A DNA stretch of 6,847 bases, taken from NCBI GenBank assembly GCA_947487745.1, contig CANKXQ010000074.1:1-6847 (forward strand), read 5' to 3'. This document shows positions 1 to 6,482 of this stretch, piece after piece. How positions within the stretch are numbered: position 1 is the stretch's first letter; every line of letters starts with the position of its first letter. The notes beneath the pieces were generated by a model. It worked only from the letters and a program-made list of their open reading frames with translations, did not search any database and was not told where the DNA came from. Position numbers and translations under genes: made by a program. This stretch comes from Spartobacteria bacterium (GTDB taxonomy: Bacteria; Verrucomicrobiota; Verrucomicrobiia; Chthoniobacterales; Terrimicrobiaceae).

Positions 1-2217
1 GCGGCCGAGCGGCGAGCGGTCTCCTTCGTAGGCGCTGGCTTTCATTAGCTCATGATTCGAATCCACAACGAAGGGTTGGATCATTACGATGAGCTCATTT
101 TTTCTGACTTTGGACTGTGTGCGTCCGCCGAGGAGGGATCCAACCACTGGGATATCTGAGATATAGGGCATGCCCTCGACGCCGCGTTCCTTGTCTTCGG
201 AAATCAAACCACCCAGAACAATCGTTGCGCCATTCGGCACGCGAACGCTGGTGGTGATTTCCTGTGTGGCAATAATAGGAACCTTGTTGCCCGAGATGGT
301 GTCTGTGCCAATGACATTGTCGTTGGTTTGGGCGATGATCAGGTTCACCTCTCGGTCAGAGTTGATGAGCGGGATGACTTCAAGTTTCAGAACGACATCC
401 TGGTATTGGATGTTTGAAGTGATAGCGCTTCCGTTTCCGCCAATGCCGCCTCCGGTGGCGGTGGTGAGGGATTGCGTTGGGACGGGCACTTTTTGCCCCG
501 AGAGGATCGTGGCCTTGCGGTTGTTGGTTGTGTAAATGACGGGTCGTGACAGGGTGCGGAAGCGTTCTGTGCTTTCCAAGAAACGGGCAAAGACATCCAC
601 CGAATCCGCGATGCTTCCGTAAATGGTCAGTCCCGCGAGGGAGGATAGTGCCGGCGTCAGTGAGGAAGGATTAACTATGGATGCCGCATTTGGGAATGTG
701 CCTCCGGGCAGGATACTTGGGCTGAGCGATGTGGCAGCTGCTCCACTGGCGTCGCTGTTGCCGAGGAGATTGTTGAGAGGTTGGAATCCTTTGTTCCTGA
801 TCAGGTAGCTGACTCCATAGTCCACCCCTTTGCTGAGGCGCAGTTGGCCGATGACGACTGCTAGGTAAACCTGTTTGGGACGCTGGTCGAGGATGTCCAG
901 AATCTGCTTGGCGCGGGCTTTGCTTTCAGGTGGTCCGAATATGATGATGCTGTTTGAGTTATTGTCCGCAATCAGTCGGATTTCTCCGATGGTGGCGGAT
1001 TGCGGGGCGCCTTGCTGGGTTTCATCGCTGAGTCTGTCTGGACGGTTCAGACCATCACCGCTTGAGCTACCGATTCCACCATTGGAGTTATTGTTGGCAT
1101 TTGAGTTTATTGGATTGTTGTTTGATCCGCTTTGGCCTGTTTGTCCGGTGCCGCCTTGCTTCTCGGAATCCGGGTCGCTGAGCATGTCCGTAAGCACCGG
1201 GAAGACATCGTTGACTGGAACATAATTGAGGATTCGGGTGAAGGGTTGCTCGAAATTTCCGGCAGAATCGAGTTGTGAGATCACATCGCGAACATAGCGG
1301 TAATTCTCCACGCGGGTTACGACGAGGATGCGATTTGTGCGTTTATCAGCGAGGAATTTTGCCTTTCCAGAAATCAGGCGGTTTTCGTAGCGCGCGCCAG
1401 AGGCTCCTCCTGCTGCTTGTGGAGCTTCGGGATTTTGCGGATTCGCGGGAGTCTGTGGTTGTGTGCTGGAGGCTTTCGACTTTGCGGGATCATCTTTTCC
1501 GAACATTTCGTCCAGGATTTCAACAACGCGTTCGGCATTGGCGCGCTGGAGTTGGACGAACTCGGTGACGACACGGGCCGGTTCGACATCAATCAAATCG
1601 AGAATTCCAAGAGCCTTTCGGATGACAGGGGTTTTGTCCGTAAGGATGATCGCGTTGGTGTTTGGAACGGGAACTACGGAACCGTAGGCGTTGATCTGCA
1701 CGACGCCCTGGACAACAGCGATGGCTTCTTCCGGGGAAATGAAGGAGAGCGGCTTATAAAAGCTCAGCACCTTGTCGCCATCGGCGGGTAGGGATTGAAT
1801 CTCGCTCAGTAGGGGGAGACCCTCCGTGCGCGGAGCGCGACTTGGGCCGAGGATTTTGATCGTTTGGTCATCCACCGGAACGATGCTGTAGTTGTTCATC
1901 AAGAGGGAACTCTCAATAATCGCGATGGCGTCCTCTCTGCTGACGGGCTTGGCGACCATGATCGAGAGTTCCTGACCGGCGAGGTTCGAGTCGCGAATGA
2001 TGCGCTTGCCGGTGAGTGTTTCGTAAAAGGAAATGACATCCAGCACAGAGTTGCGCGGGAAAGTAATGCTAACGGATTCCGCAGAGCGGGGTGGTGCTGG
2101 TGGAGCCAGGGTGGGGGTGACCGGTGTCCCCGGAGGTAGAACTTGCGGTGTCTGGGCTCCAAGAGGAATCGCGGAGAGGAGGAGCGCGGGAATGACAGGA
2201 AGGAAGTGGCTTTTCAT
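1..2217 (-). CDS. gspD: Type II secretion system secretin GspD (3' end outside window)
   Basis: This is the outer-membrane secretin, which forms the multimeric channel through which folded exoproteins leave the periplasm. The frame is open for 739 codons from the ATG at 2217 and runs off the window edge without a stop. Residues 1-21 look like a Sec signal (ending LGA before Gln22), with no lipobox Cys, followed by a Pro-rich linker to about 44. N0 spans about 48-123 and N1 about 150-211. N2 (about 215-317) is split by a Pro/Gln/Ala linker at 243-276. N3 (about 326-445) is split by an Asn/Gly/Ser-rich insert. The secretin core runs about 446-719, with SGQKVPVPTQS at 573-583, the signature VPNGATIVLGGLI at 660-672 and DIPVVGSLLGG at 688-698. 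The residues after 719 are a C-terminal tail of unknown length that could hold a pilotin-binding segment. The start overlaps the preceding gene's stop as ATGA, with no clear Shine-Dalgarno sequence, so translation is probably coupled. PilQ is the main alternative, but the pseudopilin gspI-J-K neighbours make it GspD. Confidence 0.96.
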   Translation of the reverse strand, partial: MKSHFLPVIPALLLSAIPLGAQTPQVLPPGTPVTPTLAPPAPPRSAESVSITFPRNSVLDVISFYETLTGKRIIRDSNLAGQELSIMVAKPVSREDAIAIIESSLLMNNYSIVPVDDQTIKILGPSRAPRTEGLPLLSEIQSLPADGDKVLSFYKPLSFISPEEAIAVVQGVVQINAYGSVVPVPNTNAIILTDKTPVIRKALGILDLIDVEPARVVTEFVQLQRANAERVVEILDEMFGKDDPAKSKASSTQPQTPANPQNPEAPQAAGGASGARYENRLISGKAKFLADKRTNRILVVTRVENYRYVRDVISQLDSAGNFEQPFTRILNYVPVNDVFPVLTDMLSDPDSEKQGGTGQTGQSGSNNNPINSNANNNSNGGIGSSSGDGLNRPDRLSDETQQGAPQSATIGEIRLIADNNSNSIIIFGPPESKARAKQILDILDQRPKQVYLAVVIGQLRLSKGVDYGVSYLIRNKGFQPLNNLLGNSDASGAAATSLSPSILPGGTFPNAASIVNPSSLTPALSSLAGLTIYGSIADSVDVFARFLESTERFRTLSRPVIYTTNNRKATILSGQKVPVPTQSLTTATGGGIGGNGSAITSNIQYQDVVLKLEVIPLINSDREVNLIIAQTNDNVIGTDTISGNKVPIIATQEITTSVRVPNGATIVLGGLISEDKERGVEGMPYISDIPVVGSLLGGRTQSKVRKNELIVMIQPFVVDSNHELMKASAYEGDRSPLGR
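1039..1158 (-). repeat. Asn/Gly/Ser-rich low-complexity insert in the GspD N3 domain
   Basis: Residues 354-393 of GspD are dominated by Asn, Ser, Gly and Gln, including NNNPINSNANNNSNGG at 366-381. The DNA has repeated AAC/AAT codons and not an exact tandem repeat. N3 domains of secretins usually carry a Gly/Ser-rich loop here that faces the channel lumen. This one is longer and richer in Asn than I would expect, and is probably disordered. Confidence 0.75.
1390..1491 (-). repeat. Pro/Gln/Ala-rich linker in the GspD N2 domain
   Basis: Residues 243-276 of GspD (with STQPQTPANPQNPEAPQAAGG at its centre) interrupt the N2 fold between the helix ending EILDEMFGKD and the strand LISGKAKFLADKRTNRILVV. 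The composition suggests a flexible loop pointing away from the ring. It is a coding low-complexity segment, not a DNA repeat. Confidence 0.65.
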
Positions 2218-2789
2218 TGATTAGGGACGGGCTGGGCTGATGGCGGTTGGCCGGAAATCACACGGCGGCGGATGACGCGTCGTGGCGGTTCGTTTCCATT
2301 CGTTGTGGCGGGTTGAACGGCTGCGGCACCCGGTTGCTGCTGTGGGACTCCGGGCTGTTGGGGCATCTGGGGATTCATTGGCGCTTGAGGTGCTGGTTGG
2401 GCTTCGGATGGCAGTTCCGCGTATCGAATGGTCGTTTCCTGGCCTTCAATACGGATGCGGGCACTCATGTTTTTTGGATTTGAATCCGGCTTGTAGTCCA
2501 GGAGTTGGTTGTTCGCAGCATCCGGCTTGGCACCAAGCATGTGGCGAACCTGAGTGTTTTTATCCAAAACGAAAACCACGGCCTCGTCGTTGATAGTGGC
2601 CGCCCCTGTCAGAAAAAAACGGTCGGCCATCGGTGCGCTTTCCTCTGCTGTGGGTAGCGAAAACGGCGAGCGATTCAGCAAAACTTGAAACTTTTCCATC
2701 GAACGCTGTTCCATCCAAGGAGCGTCATCTGCCGCATGCATTAGTGCAGTCGCCGTCGAAAAAAATAAAATGGCGAGCGGAATTCTCAT
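2214..2789 (-). CDS. GspC/PilP-like periplasmic protein, putative secretin partner
   Basis: The predicted protein has 191 residues and no family motif I can name with certainty. Residues 3-19 form a hydrophobic segment that could be a Sec signal or an uncleaved inner-membrane anchor; a perfect Ala-X-Ala site is not evident. Residues about 35-127 alternate as short beta-strands (FFLTGAATIN, AVVFVLD, ARIRIEG, TTIRYAE). This pattern resembles the homology region of GspC and the beta domain of PilP, which contact secretin N0. Residues about 127-191 form a Pro/Gln/Ala-rich tail with the basic cluster RRVIRRRVI at 170-178. There is no lipobox Cys, unlike typical PilP, and no PDZ domain, unlike many GspC proteins. 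The gene sits between gspM and gspD, the place of pilP between pilO and pilQ. Both ends are ATGA overlaps. A role linking the inner-membrane platform to the secretin is inferred from position and fold pattern, not from clear homology. Confidence 0.6.
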   Translation of the reverse strand: MRIPLAILFFSTATALMHAADDAPWMEQRSMEKFQVLLNRSPFSLPTAEESAPMADRFFLTGAATINDEAVVFVLDKNTQVRHMLGAKPDAANNQLLDYKPDSNPKNMSARIRIEGQETTIRYAELPSEAQPAPQAPMNPQMPQQPGVPQQQPGAAAVQPATTNGNEPPRRVIRRRVISGQPPSAQPVPNQ

Positions 2790-3340
2790 TCGGAGGTGGT
2801 TGGCGCAGGGTTGGAATCCGTAGAGCGGAAATACTGGCGGATTTCCATTTCCACAACCACATTGGGCGGCTCGTTGTCACTGCGGATCATCATTTTTTCC
2901 ACGGAGCGCCAGGAGGTGGGATTTTGGATATCGAATAAAAAGGTCGCCACTCCTGAGAAGGCGCCTGTGATTTTTGTCTGAAGGACCGCCGCGCGGGCTC
3001 CATCGGCCTCCTCCCCGGGGAGAAGGGTTTCCTCTGCGATCTTGAGGCCGGATTTTTCAGCCATGTTTCGAACGGTGTTGAGAAGTCCGGTATTAACGGC
3101 ATCCGGTTTCTCGATAGGCGAGGGGTGCTGTTGCATCCAGTCGTGAGCAGGTTCAAGTGCCTCAGCTGCTGTGATCCAAGAGCGGGATGTCGAGAGTTCT
3201 GAACGCGTCTCCGAGATGGCGGCTAAAACACCCGCTCGGTGGTTCAGCCAAGCCCGAACGGCAAAAAGATTCACCGCCAAAAAGACGGCTGCACCAAAAA
3301 TCAGGAGCAAGCGTGTTTCACTCTTCGCCAGTTTTCGCAT
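2786..3340 (-). CDS. gspM: GspM/PilO-like inner-membrane platform protein
   Basis: The predicted protein of 184 residues is a bitopic inner-membrane protein of the T2SS assembly platform, expected to pair with GspL. A basic cytoplasmic N-terminus (MRKLAKSETR) is followed by one transmembrane helix at about 11-29. A helical stretch that could be coiled coil covers about 35-70. A periplasmic alpha/beta domain at about 82-172 fits the ferredoxin-like fold of GspM and PilO; its last part, from SWRSVEKM (143-150) through the strand VVVEMEIRQYF (161-171), matches the usual end of these domains. The length is close to that usual for GspM. The start at 3340 lies 23 bases inside the end of gspL and has a good AAGGAG nine bases upstream, which supports it. 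The stop overlaps the next start as ATGA. Sequence identity in this family is always low, so the call rests on topology and position. PilO is the family-level alternative. Confidence 0.8.
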   Translation of the reverse strand: MRKLAKSETRLLLIFGAAVFLAVNLFAVRAWLNHRAGVLAAISETRSELSTSRSWITAAEALEPAHDWMQQHPSPIEKPDAVNTGLLNTVRNMAEKSGLKIAEETLLPGEEADGARAAVLQTKITGAFSGVATFLFDIQNPTSWRSVEKMMIRSDNEPPNVVVEMEIRQYFRSTDSNPAPTTSE

Positions 3341-4535
3341 CGGGTCGTGCTCCTTCCATTTCGAACCTCACTTTGTTGCGGCCCGCCAACTGCGGTTGTC
3401 CAGAGGTCCAGTCGTAATCTTGTAAGAGTTGGGCTTTTTTCACCCGCTCAAAAAATTCATAAGCCTGCGAGACATCAGTGGCCTCTCCGGCGATCGAGAG
3501 TCGGCCCTTGTCGTAGTTGTATTGGGTTAATCGAACCTGCTCGCCTGGGATTTCGCTGGCCACAGCGGCCAATTGGTCGATCGCGAAGGTCTGCGGATCG
3601 ATGGCAGATCGAAATTGTTTCCACTCGGTCACAAGGTGCTGGGCTTTCGTTGACGCCGGTTCAATGGACTTAAACTCGGTATGAAGCCTGTGCAATTGGA
3701 AGCGTTGCCAACCGAGGTCGATGGCAACAAAAAACAAGACCACTGCGTAGATGGCCAGACCCGCTGTGGTAAAAGAAGCCAGACGCTTCAAGCGGGAGCG
3801 GGACTGCAATGCCTCGCGAGCCGTAGGAGGCGCCACAGCACTCAAGGTTGTTGGCAGAACGGGGGCCGGAGGCTGTTTTTCAATTTCAAAATCCAAACGC
3901 AGCGCATGTCCGACTGACATGGCATCCGATTCCAAAAAATCTCCGATCAAGCGCAGCTTCGCTGGCATGCGGGTGATGACGCTCTCCGACCTCAGCCTCA
4001 TGGCCGTGCGTGCGATGGCGCCGCAAAAAGCCGGGCCGGGATTTGCATCTCCCGTCGCCGCAAAAAAGACGCATTTTTCTTCGCGGTAAATGGCGAAGCA
4101 CAGACCCCCCTGTTCTTGCCAAACCAGAACATCGGCTCCAGCGGGATCAAACAGCCTCGCAGGAATCTCAAAATTCTTAGCCTTTTTGAGGTATCCGTGG
4201 GGTGTTTCATCATCCGTCGCCGCAAGGGCCAAAACCAGTGTGCGGCCCTCTTTTTCCAAGACGGGAACTGTATAAACCTGGGCGTCCTTTCGAAGGAGAT
4301 GTCGGCTTGTCAGTTCCAGTTCGGCCAACTCCGCAGGATCGCCTTGCGAAGCTATCCACAATGGGATGGACAGAACACTTCGCGAAGGCAGAGCCAGCAC
4401 CAGATTCGCAAAAGTATCCAGCGACTTTTCTGAAAACGCATCATCCATCAAGGGCGTTTCCTTGAGAGGGAATTTCCAAAGCTCCCAGCCTTCCGCGCCG
4501 GGCCTCAGCACCGCATCGGGAGTGTGTGATTTCAT
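3318..4535 (-). CDS. gspL: GspL-like inner-membrane protein (PilM-PilN-like fusion architecture)
   Basis: The predicted protein has 405 residues, the usual length for GspL. In known systems GspL recruits the ATPase GspE through a cytoplasmic actin-like domain and binds GspM through its periplasmic domain. Here residues 1 to about 222 are soluble and fit the cytoplasmic part, although I see no clear actin-type phosphate motifs and this region is strongly divergent. A Pro-rich linker (about 221-238) and a basic stretch (RSRLKRL, 246-252) lead to one transmembrane helix at about 255-274. A helical segment at about 276-315 follows. The periplasmic domain at about 318-394 has a ferredoxin-like strand-helix pattern typical of GspL/PilN: VRLTQYNYDKGRLSIAGEA, then the helix SQAYEFFERVKKAQ. 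The start overlaps the gspK stop as ATGA and has GGAGG just upstream. The C-terminus overlaps gspM by 23 bases. Confidence 0.82.
   Translation of the reverse strand: MKSHTPDAVLRPGAEGWELWKFPLKETPLMDDAFSEKSLDTFANLVLALPSRSVLSIPLWIASQGDPAELAELELTSRHLLRKDAQVYTVPVLEKEGRTLVLALAATDDETPHGYLKKAKNFEIPARLFDPAGADVLVWQEQGGLCFAIYREEKCVFFAATGDANPGPAFCGAIARTAMRLRSESVITRMPAKLRLIGDFLESDAMSVGHALRLDFEIEKQPPAPVLPTTLSAVAPPTAREALQSRSRLKRLASFTTAGLAIYAVVLFFVAIDLGWQRFQLHRLHTEFKSIEPASTKAQHLVTEWKQFRSAIDPQTFAIDQLAAVASEIPGEQVRLTQYNYDKGRLSIAGEATDVSQAYEFFERVKKAQLLQDYDWTSGQPQLAGRNKVRFEMEGARPDAKTGEE
3350..3355 (-). promoter_or_regulatory. Shine-Dalgarno sequence of gspM
   Basis: On the minus strand the bases read AAGGAG, extended to GGAAGGAG, nine bases before the ATG at 3340. 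The site lies inside the last codons of gspL. It decides the gspM start and would let ribosomes load independently where the two genes overlap by 23 bases. Confidence 0.7.
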
Positions 4536-5443
4536 CCCTCCTCCCAGCTCATCATTTGCCCAGCGCCTCCAGTCGGTGCGATGACGACGATTTTATGCGA
4601 GACACCCCCGCACCAGCCTGTGCTCTCGATGCGGCGCAAATCGCCTGAGGTGTCAAAAAACTCCAACAAGGCTGCGCGCTGCTTGCCTCCAGCTCCCAGG
4701 AAATCTGCCACAGCCTCGATGGATTCAAGCTTCTGGTCATCGGCTGTGTTCTCAACGCCATCGCGGCCCACGCGCATTTCGATGAGCGATTGGCATTGAA
4801 TGGGCGTAAGCTCGACGAGCGCTGTAAGGATCGGTTCCGTGACATGTTGGATACTGATCTTCCCACTATACCAAATAGTGAAGTCCTCCTGCCAGCCCTG
4901 CTTTGCGGCTAAAAGAGGAGCCAGATTTATAACGGATTCCATCTCACGAATATGTTTAAGCGGCCGATTCGCAGGGTATCCGGGTCTTCCCGCCCGTTCG
5001 TAATCGCCGCGTTCCGCTCCCTTGAGCGAAACCAGATCATCCCCATCGATCCAGTCCTGAAGGCTATCGATGGCTGACTCGGCTTCAGCGAGGCTCGCGC
5101 CCCAATTTGCAAAGAGGCGATTGAAGATCGCACGGTTGCCGGATTGAATCCAAAAGTTGGGATTCAGGCGCGCCGACTCGTTGGTGATTTTTACTTCGTA
5201 TCCCTCGGTGTTTTTGTCGCCCTTGCGGAGGAGGGGACTTCCATTTTCGACGGCCGGGTTCAATCCCAGCGCGATGCCGCTCAGAGCCATCTGGCGCGCC
5301 ACGAATTTTCTTTCCGCGAGCGATTCGCTCTCGATCCAACCGCGCACCAACCCCCCGGTCAAAACCACTAGCCCGGCCAGAAATGCGATGCACCAAAGAA
5401 CCATTGGCAAAGCAATCGCGCGGATATGGAAGTGGCGGATCAT
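4532..5443 (-). CDS. gspK: Minor pseudopilin GspK
   Basis: This is the large minor pseudopilin thought to cap the pseudopilus together with GspI and GspJ. The frame is open to 5518, but I start at the ATG at 5443. That start gives 303 residues, places the prepilin signal at the N-terminus, and makes an ATGA overlap with the gspJ stop. The signal reads RHFHIRA then IALPMVLWCIAFLAGLVVL. Cleavage would follow Ala9, and position +5 is Met instead of Glu. Absence of Glu5 is the known GspK hallmark. Further GspK-like elements are SARLNPNF (90-97), the helix ending SLQDWIDGDD (127-136) with GAERGDY (142-148), REMESVINL (166-174), and helix-hairpin-like helices near 201-224 and 238-262. GRDGVENTADD at 226-236 may bind calcium. 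The Cys residues are at 18, 217 and 278. The size is close to that of other GspK proteins. Confidence 0.93.
   Translation of the reverse strand: MIRHFHIRAIALPMVLWCIAFLAGLVVLTGGLVRGWIESESLAERKFVARQMALSGIALGLNPAVENGSPLLRKGDKNTEGYEVKITNESARLNPNFWIQSGNRAIFNRLFANWGASLAEAESAIDSLQDWIDGDDLVSLKGAERGDYERAGRPGYPANRPLKHIREMESVINLAPLLAAKQGWQEDFTIWYSGKISIQHVTEPILTALVELTPIQCQSLIEMRVGRDGVENTADDQKLESIEAVADFLGAGGKQRAALLEFFDTSGDLRRIESTGWCGGVSHKIVVIAPTGGAGQMMSWEEG
4536..4545 (-). promoter_or_regulatory. Shine-Dalgarno sequence of gspL
   Basis: On the minus strand these bases read GGGAGGAGGG, directly before the ATG at 4535. The GGAGG core ends four bases before the start, a short spacing. It lies within the final Trp-Glu-Glu-Gly codons of gspK and supports the chosen gspL start. 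Confidence 0.6.
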
Positions 5444-6114
5444 GGTTGAGTCGGATTGTTTTCTTTTTTTGCAGCATCTCCCGGCGGGGCTTGTGGTGGA
5501 GCGAGCGGGGGAATCCAAAATTGCACATCAATTGGCGCCCCGCCCATCGGATCATAAAAAAATTGAAGACGAACCAACTGGGGTCTTCCCCCACCTTGTG
5601 CCCATTCCTCGACCCACTCGTTTCCATTGAAAAAAAACCACTTCACGCGGCTCACCCTTGGCAGAAGGGTAATCCAGTCGCCCTTTGCGACGAGGCGCTC
5701 CATGGCAGATGTGTCAAGTTCCACAGGAACGCGCAGGATGGAAAATGTCCTCGAACCATCCGCTCTTGGTCTTGCTGCAAGGATCAGCGACCCGCCCCCC
5801 AAGCTTGGAACCCCGAATGTTCCCGAAGTTTCCGCGAAGACCAATTCCGGCACGGGTGAGCCTGATGAGGATTGGCTCATTCGGAGAGAAATCTTGGCAT
5901 CCGCCGGCAGGTTGAGGAATGCGTTGCGGGTCGTTCTCAAAAAAGCCTCCAACCTGCGGGCGGAGGATTGCTCCGTCATGACTGATTTGGATGTTTCAAG
6001 TGCGGCCATGGAAATGGAATACACAGCTCCACTCAAAAGCCCTAAAATCATCAGAGCCATGATCACTTCAAAGAGCGTGAATCCCGCGCGTCTTGTTATG
6101 GGGGCACTCTTCAT
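5440..6114 (-). CDS. gspJ: Minor pseudopilin GspJ
   Basis: This minor pseudopilin is expected to assemble with GspI and GspK at the pseudopilus tip. The frame is open further upstream, but the ATG at 6114 is preferred: it forms an ATGA overlap with gspI and gives a short basic leader (MKSAPITRRAG) as prepilin peptidase requires. Cleavage would follow Gly11, giving the mature start FTLFEVIMALMILGLLSGA with Glu at +5. The product has 224 residues, normal for GspJ. A helix continues to about 66 and is followed by a beta-rich globular domain; the Trp- and Phe-rich strands VKWFFFNGNEWVEEW (157-171) and VRLQFFYD (181-188) are typical of GspJ. The C-terminus (about 201-224) is a Pro-rich, probably disordered tail. 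No clear Shine-Dalgarno sequence precedes the start, which fits coupling to gspI. The family assignment also relies on its place between gspI and gspK. Confidence 0.92.
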   Translation of the reverse strand: MKSAPITRRAGFTLFEVIMALMILGLLSGAVYSISMAALETSKSVMTEQSSARRLEAFLRTTRNAFLNLPADAKISLRMSQSSSGSPVPELVFAETSGTFGVPSLGGGSLILAARPRADGSRTFSILRVPVELDTSAMERLVAKGDWITLLPRVSRVKWFFFNGNEWVEEWAQGGGRPQLVRLQFFYDPMGGAPIDVQFWIPPLAPPQAPPGDAAKKENNPTQP

Positions 6115-6482
6115 GGGCGGTAAACCAGAATCTCGGCCATTTCCTTTATTCCGCCACGACCAGGCTCCGCCGTGACCTTCAGCCTCCACATACCCGGTAG
6201 AATCGCATTGTTTGTGTCCCGGATTTCCGCTTGTTCGAAGGTTTCCACAACATGGATGCCGTTGTTCGTGCGTCCATCGATTTCGCGGCGACCATCGAGT
6301 GGCGGGTTGGCCATGGCTGAAGCAAGACGCGATTCAATCATCGTCCGGGCCAACATTCGGGAGCGGGCGTTCAGTGCGGCATCCACCGCCGATTGAAGCG
6401 CCAGAGCCAATCCCGTCACCGCCACCGCAAAGACCCCGAGCGCTATCAAGACCTCGAAGAGAGTGAAGGCTTTAGTTTTCAT
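6111..6482 (-). CDS. gspI: Minor pseudopilin GspI
   Basis: The 123-residue product has the size and hallmarks of GspI, the minor pseudopilin that nucleates the I-J-K tip complex. The leader is only MKTKA, and cleavage would follow Ala5, giving FTLFEVLIALGVFAVAVTGLA with Glu at +5. Ala replaces the usual Gly at -1. The N-terminal helix continues to about 55 with small residues and the segment ARTMIESRLASA (45-56), which matches the pattern of GspI helices. A compact beta domain covers about 75-121, ending MAEILVYRP. The start overlaps the end of gspH by 11 bases, and no Shine-Dalgarno sequence is apparent. The stop forms ATGA with the gspJ start. Confidence 0.92.
   Translation of the reverse strand: MKTKAFTLFEVLIALGVFAVAVTGLALALQSAVDAALNARSRMLARTMIESRLASAMANPPLDGRREIDGRTNNGIHVVETFEQAEIRDTNNAILPGMWRLKVTAEPGRGGIKEMAEILVYRP

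Noticed and set aside
170..535. Plus-strand open frame of 121 codons opposite gspD
   Set aside because: It lies wholly antisense to the secretin core, where the minus frame shows the full secretin signature. The translation has no domain and no suitable ribosome binding site was seen.
1..2217. Secretin as type IV pilus PilQ
   Set aside because: N0-N1-N2-N3 are all present and no AMIN domain is seen. The neighbours include GspK with its Glu5-less signal, which is specific to type II secretion.
4532..5518. Longer gspK start at 5518
   Set aside because: It would add 25 residues, overlap gspJ by 79 bases and bury the prepilin signal. The ATG at 5443 makes an ATGA overlap and places the signal properly.
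5085..5627. Minus-strand frame of 180 codons overlapping gspJ and gspK
   Set aside because: It is out of frame with both real genes and its product is rich in Arg, Gly and Pro with no domain, as expected for a frame-shifted shadow.
5627..6175. Plus-strand open frame of 182 codons opposite gspJ
   Set aside because: It is an antisense shadow of the gspJ reading frame. The minus strand carries a clear pseudopilin with a prepilin signal, and the plus translation is low in recognisable structure.
5440..6189. Longer gspJ start at 6189
   Set aside because: It adds a Gly/Trp-rich stretch of 25 residues before the leader that overlaps gspI. The ATG at 6114 gives a normal prepilin leader.
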